20,176 nucleotides of DNA. It comes from Candidatus Altimarinota bacterium (GTDB taxonomy: Bacteria; Patescibacteria; JAEDAM01; BD1-5; UBA2023). Under the pieces are notes generated by a model, which was not told where the DNA came from, searched no databases, and saw only the letters and a program-made list of their open reading frames with translations. Position 1 is the stretch's first letter; each line of letters starts with the position of its first letter. The stretch lies in NCBI GenBank assembly GCA_018457335.1, contig JAGYHI010000010.1:1-20176 (forward strand), given 5' to 3'. This document shows positions 16,609 through 20,176 of the stretch, in pieces. The position numbers and the translations under genes were made by a program.

Positions 16609-16637
16609 AAGGGGCTTTTATAGCCCCTTTTTCTTTT
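16609..16637 (+). terminator. Terminator-like hairpin in the pyrG leader (attenuator candidate)
   Basis: AAGGGGCT (16609-16616) and AGCCCCTT (16622-16629) form an 8-bp GC-rich stem with a 5-nt loop, followed on the plus strand by TTTCTTTTTC. It ends 27 nt before the pyrG ATG. On the minus strand no T tract follows, so it acts on plus-strand transcripts only. No plus-strand gene precedes it for over 4 kb, so it is best read as a leader attenuator. Confidence 0.75.
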
Positions 16638-16663
16638 TCATTTTTTTACTTTTTTTTTTAATT

Positions 16664-18280
16664 ATGAAACTTATTTTTATTACCGGCGGAGTCCTTTCTG
16701 GAATTGGAAAGGGGATTGCAGCAGCAAGTATTGGAGCAATTCTCAAAGATGCTGGCTACAAAATTTTTTCACAAAAACTCGATGGCTACCTCAATGTCGA
16801 CCCAGGGACAATGAATCCAATCCAACACGGGGAAGTTTTTGTCACAGACGACGGCGCGGAGACGGATTTAGACATTGGACATTATGAGCGTTTTCTCGAT
16901 ACCAATCTCAACCATCTCTCATCTTTTACGACCGGAAAACTTTACGAAGAAATTATTTCTCGTGAACGAAAAGGGGAGTACTTGGGTGGGACGGTCCAGA
17001 TTGTGCCACACTTGACGGATTTGGTTAAAGAAAAAATCAAACTTGGGTACAAAGAGAGCGGTGCAGATATTTCAATTATCGAGATCGGTGGGACGATTGG
17101 CGATATCGAAAATGAGTATTTTCTCGAATCGGCTCGACAGCTCCGACATGAGTACGGAAGAGAAAATATACAGTTTATTCATGTGGCACTTTTACCATTT
17201 TTAATGGCGTCGAAAGAACTCAAAACCAAGCCAATTCAGCATTCAGTTCGCGCGCTGATGGGATATGGGATTTCTCCGGATTTTCTTGTTGTGCGTGCGG
17301 ATACGGATATTCCTGATGATATTCTCGAAAAAATCGCTCGCACGAGCGGACTCCAAAAAAAGCAAGTCATCTCCAATCCGACACTCGACACGATTTATCG
17401 TATCCCGACGGAGTTTTTTGAGGCGGATGCTGGAAAATATCTTCTCGAAAATCTCAATCTCCCGCCAACAAAAGGAACTATGAAAGATTGGTATAAACTG
17501 GTAAATAATATCGAAAATGCCAGTGAAATGCTGACGGTCGGTATGGTTGGAAAATATGTAGCGCTCGAAGATGCGTATTATTCTTTAAATGAAGGACTCA
17601 AATGCGCTGGATTTGCACATAAAAAACGAGTAAAAATCCGATTTATCGATGCAGAAAAAATCGAAAAAGAAGGTACAAAATCCCTCGAAGGACTTGATGG
17701 AATCTGTATTCCTGGTGGTTTTGGGGATCGAGGAATTGATGGTATGATTTTGACGGCAAAATTTGCTCGCGAAAAGAAAATTCCGTATCTCGGGATCTGT
17801 CTCGGATCGCAAATTATGGCGATAGAATTTGCAAGAAATGTTCTCGGAATCGAAAATGCCAACAGTGCAGAATTTGCGCCAGAGAATACTGAAAATGTGA
17901 TCCATCTAATGAAAAGTCAAGAAGATGTCTCTGAAAAATGAGGGACGATGCGTCTCGGTGCCTATCCTTGCAAAATTTCGCAACAAACAAAAATTTATGA
18001 TTTGTACAAAAAATACTCAAAAAATTATACAGAAGAAAATGGTGAACTTCTCGTGTCAGAAAGACATCGCCACCGATTTGAGTTTGATATGTCTTATCGC
18101 GAAGATATGCAAAAGAAAGGATTTGTGATTTCTGGGACTTCGCCAGATGGCACACTCACTGAAATGGTCGAACTCCGAGATCACCCATTTATGGTTGCTT
18201 CGCAAGCACACCCAGAATTTCTTTCTCGTCCGACGGCTCCACACCCACTCTTCATGGGATTTATTGCAGCGATGAATTAA
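16664..18280 (+). CDS. pyrG: CTP synthase
   Basis: A 538-aa CTP synthase (E. coli 545) converting UTP, ATP and glutamine to CTP. The N-terminal synthase domain has [10 protein letters not shown] (residues 8-17), [33 protein letters not shown] and [10 protein letters not shown]. The class I glutamine amidotransferase domain has [15 protein letters not shown] with nucleophile C379, and SQAHPEF with the His-Glu pair. Codon 426 (17939-17941) is TGA, exactly at the first Gly of the conserved GGTMRLG motif, which proves both the readthrough and its meaning. Only one TGA in the gene. The leader carries a terminator-like hairpin. A weak AT-rich hairpin follows the stop. Confidence 0.99.
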
Positions 18281-18343
18281 GAAATATCTAAAAAATATTT
18301 TTCAAAATCTGCAAGTCAAAATTCTTAAAAAATCCTCGATTTT

Positions 18344-18375
18344 TTGCTTTTATCACAAAATTGTGCTACAATTTT
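18344..18375 (+). promoter_or_regulatory. Promoter with overlapping inverted repeat
   Basis: -35 TTGCTT (18344-18349), 17-bp spacer, extended -10 TGCTACAAT (-10 at 18367-18372). The perfect inverted repeat AAAATTGT-GCT-ACAATTTT (18357-18375) covers the -10 box. It could be an operator; an alternative reading is a weak terminator for pyrG. Confidence 0.5.
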
Positions 18376-18378
18376 TTT

Positions 18379-18457
18379 AAGCTTTAATCGATAGAAATGT
18401 ACGAGAAAAATATTTCTTTAAAAAAATTCCACTCTTTGGTCGAGAGTGGAATTTTTT
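18379..18457 (+). ncRNA. Candidate small RNA, about 80 nt
   Basis: The 306-bp gap 18281-18586 contains a promoter (18344-18372) and, about 50 nt past its expected start, a strong intrinsic terminator. The stem AAAAAATTCCACTCT (18421-18435) and AGAGTGGAATTTTTT (18443-18457) is 15 bp with a 7-nt loop, followed by more T. No ORF fits wholly before the terminator; an ATG at 18397 runs through the hairpin. The short promoter-terminator unit suggests a small RNA or a leader with attenuator. No known RNA family was recognised. The strand is set by the T tract, though the stem is symmetrical. Confidence 0.45.
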
Positions 18458-18586
18458 TATTTTTTTTCTTCGTTTTTATTTTCATCAGAATTATGCCCAA
18501 GCACAAAAAATCAGAGAAGTCAAAAAACCAAGAAAAGTATAATAAGTATAAAGAGAGACATAAAAAATTATATTTACAAAATAAAT

Positions 18587-19417
18587 TTAGTCTTCTTTTG
18601 TCATGTGAATTTGTCTTTGTGGAAAAGGGAAGTTCAAACCTTTTTCATCGAAAGTTTTTTTGATAGTTTCAAGCATATCAAAATTGACAGTCCAGTAGTC
18701 AGCATTTTTTACAAATACTCGACAAAGAATAATCACAGCATTGTCGCCAAGTTCTCCAACAGCAATAGTAGTATTTTCTTTATCTAAAATACGATCTTCA
18801 GCATCTACGATTTCTTGAAGTGTCTTTTTTGCAAGATCGATATCATCACTATAATCAATCCCAATTGAAAGATCGAGTCGTCGGATAGGCTCTGTCGAAA
18901 AATTAATCATAGAACCGTTACTGATGTCAGCATTTGGAATAATAACTGTTCTTTTATCTGTAGTAAGGAGTATAGTATTGAAAATGTAGATATTTTTCAC
19001 AGTTCATTCATATCCACTAAGAGATATGAAATCACCTATTTTATAAGGACGAAGCACTAAAATCATAACTCCACCAGCAAAATTTTGGAGGGTTCCAGAA
19101 AGTGCCATACCGACAGCGAGACCGGCAGCCGCGAAAATTGCCATAAATGAACTTGTTTCGATACCAATAACTTTAGCAGCTGACAAAAGTACAAAAATTT
19201 TTAGTAAAATAGAGATAGCACTGACAATAAAACCCTCAATCATAGGATCAAGTTTTGCTTTTTTGAGCGCTTTTTCAATACGACTATTAATAAAACCGAC
19301 AACTTTAAAACCAATATAAAGAACTACTATAGCGATAATAAGTTTGAGACCAAAGTTTGTTAAAAAATGAGTCATTATATCAATGTATTTTTGGTTATTT
19401 GCAAGAAATTCTGTCAT
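18587..19417 (-). CDS. mscS: Small-conductance mechanosensitive channel MscS
   Basis: A 276-aa MscS-family channel, a heptamer gating under membrane tension for osmotic protection. After an N-terminal helix (LKLIIAIVVLYIGFKVVGFI) and TM2 comes the Gly/Ala-rich pore helix AGLAVGMALSGTLQNFAGGVMILVLRPYKIGDFI, near residues 113-146, then the beta domain and C-terminal alpha-beta domain ending at HMTKED. The TGA at 19004-19006 encodes the Gly of GTVKNIYIFNT, which is AGTV in E. coli MscS. INFSTEPIRRLDLSIGIDYSDDID is a strong family match. I chose ATG 19415-19417 over a TTG 63 nt upstream. Complements mscL. Confidence 0.97.
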
Positions 19418-19452
19418 AAAGAAAAGAAAAATAAAAAATAAAAAGTCAAGCC

Positions 19453-19480
19453 ATTGTGCAAATTTTTTTGAAAAAAGCAA
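19453..19480 (-). promoter_or_regulatory. mscS promoter candidate
   Basis: Minus strand -35 TTGCTT (19475-19480), 16-bp spacer, -10 CACAAT (19453-19458), 35 nt upstream of the chosen mscS ATG. The -10 is one base off the TACAAT used elsewhere in the window. Confidence 0.3.
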
Positions 19481-19514
19481 AAGATTTTATAAGAAAATAT
19501 AAATCATTTATTTT

Positions 19515-20176
19515 TTAAATTTGAGCACGTAGCCACTTTAAAATATCACTCATAAATTTTTCTCGACAAAGATCATTGTGGAGCTCATGATAACCTCCTT
19601 CATATTTTTTAAAAGTTGCAAAATTTGTTTTTTTGGCAAATTCTTGTGATGCTCGAAAATTTGTCAATTCATCACTAGTTCCATGAAGCAGTATCATTGG
19701 TAATTTTAATTTTTCTGCATTTTCCACCGCCCATTTTCCGGTTTCTATGAAGTCAAGTGAATATACAAAACCAACTTTTCCGTGCATTAATTTATCTTTT
19801 TTATATTTTCTGACTTCTTCGGGTATTCGTGAGATTTTTGAGATATTTAATCCGTTATTTAAAGTCATTTTTGGAAATATTTTTCTGAGAAACTGAGCCA
19901 TTTTTATTTTCCATTTTGGTGGTTCAAATGCTAATGCGAGAAATGGACTTGAAGCAATAACTCCTTGTAAATTACTATTTTTTCGCAGTACATAATTTAC
20001 AACTACATTGCCACCCATTGAGTGTCCATAGAGAAATATTGGTTTGTTTGGAAAGATATTTTCCGCTTTTTTGATAACCATTGAAACACTGTCTAATACG
20101 GCATCAAAACTGGGGCAATATCCTCGTTTTCATTTTGTTTTTCCATGTCCGAAATGATCAAAAGCCACTATAGAAT
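19515..20176 (-). CDS. Alpha/beta hydrolase, monoacylglycerol-lipase-like (5' truncated)
   Basis: The last ~220 codons of a serine hydrolase of the Hydrolase_4/S33 group (lysophospholipase or monoacylglycerol lipase). The N-terminus is cut by the window edge, so a start at an internal ATG (20081) would be wrong: the frame continues upstream as AFDHFGHGKTKGKRGYCPSFDAVLDSV, the family block before the nucleophile. In it TGA encodes the Gly of KGKRG, where relatives have G/EGKRG. The nucleophile elbow is YGHSMGG, the acid D lies in LLHGTSDELTN and the His in GGYHELHND. No signal peptide can be judged. It likely hydrolyses acyl esters, perhaps from scavenged host lipids; the substrate is inference. 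Confidence 0.92.

Noticed and set aside
18397..18666. Plus-strand ORF of about 88 aa (or from ATG 18493) with a Phe-rich span and a Lys-rich stretch
   Set aside because: The hydrophobic part is encoded by the T tract of a terminator, and the 3' end overlaps the well-supported mscS gene. No supporting start signal was found.
3444..19480. Many broken genes or frameshifted pseudogenes under the standard code
   Set aside because: Every interruption in the joined frames is TGA, never TAA or TAG, and TGA falls on conserved glycines. This is a code change, not decay.
19515..20081. Hydrolase as a complete 188-aa protein starting at the internal ATG
   Set aside because: The frame continues upstream to the window edge with a conserved hydrolase block (FDHFGHG..KRGYCPSF), so the gene is truncated by the window.

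Overview
The window is low-GC bacterial chromosome from a lineage that reads UGA as glycine (genetic code 25), which points to the candidate phyla Gracilibacteria (BD1-5/GN02) or Absconditabacteria (SR1) of the CPR/Patescibacteria. The evidence is internal. CTP synthase, tRNA-guanine transglycosylase, MscS, an alpha/beta hydrolase, a ZnuC ATPase and a P-loop kinase are each interrupted only by TGA, and the TGA codons fall on family-conserved glycines, including all three glycines of the ZnuC Walker A loop. TGG is still used for tryptophan. All CDS below are therefore joined through in-frame TGA; under the standard code the region would look like a field of fragments. No rRNA, tRNA or CRISPR array was seen.

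Layout. 1-3443 (minus strand): recA, a small orphan gene, a three-gene cluster (32-residue membrane peptide, Nudix-like protein, zinc-ribbon protein), about 500 bp of intergenic DNA packed with REP-like palindromes, and a CheY-like receiver protein cotranscribed with tgt. 3444-4619: tgt (minus), whose product lacks the usual zinc-binding cysteines. 4673-12335 (plus): an island of unrecognised genes formed by two tandem copies of one cassette, each with a conserved promoter block, a ~105-residue helical protein and a very large, lysine/glutamate-rich, TGA-rich protein (955 and about 1212 aa), followed by a 75-residue orphan behind a perfect-consensus promoter. This duplicated cassette is the best candidate for an undescribed system. 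12351-16446 (minus): mscL, then a zinc/manganese ABC uptake locus (znuA, unknown gene, znuC, P-loop kinase, znuB) with palindromic operator candidates. 16532-18280 (plus): pyrG with a terminator-like hairpin in its leader. 18344-18457: promoter plus strong terminator, a possible small RNA. 18587-20176 (minus): mscS and a 5'-truncated monoacylglycerol-lipase-like hydrolase.

How it fits together. The recognisable genes are core functions of a reduced cell: recombination (RecA), nucleotide supply (PyrG), tRNA modification (Tgt), osmotic safety valves (MscL, MscS) and divalent-metal uptake (Znu). TGA use is uneven: none in recA and mscL, one in pyrG, 12 in znuA and 16-19 in the second large protein. 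Shine-Dalgarno sequences are mostly absent, while promoters are near consensus with spacers that are often only 15-16 bp.
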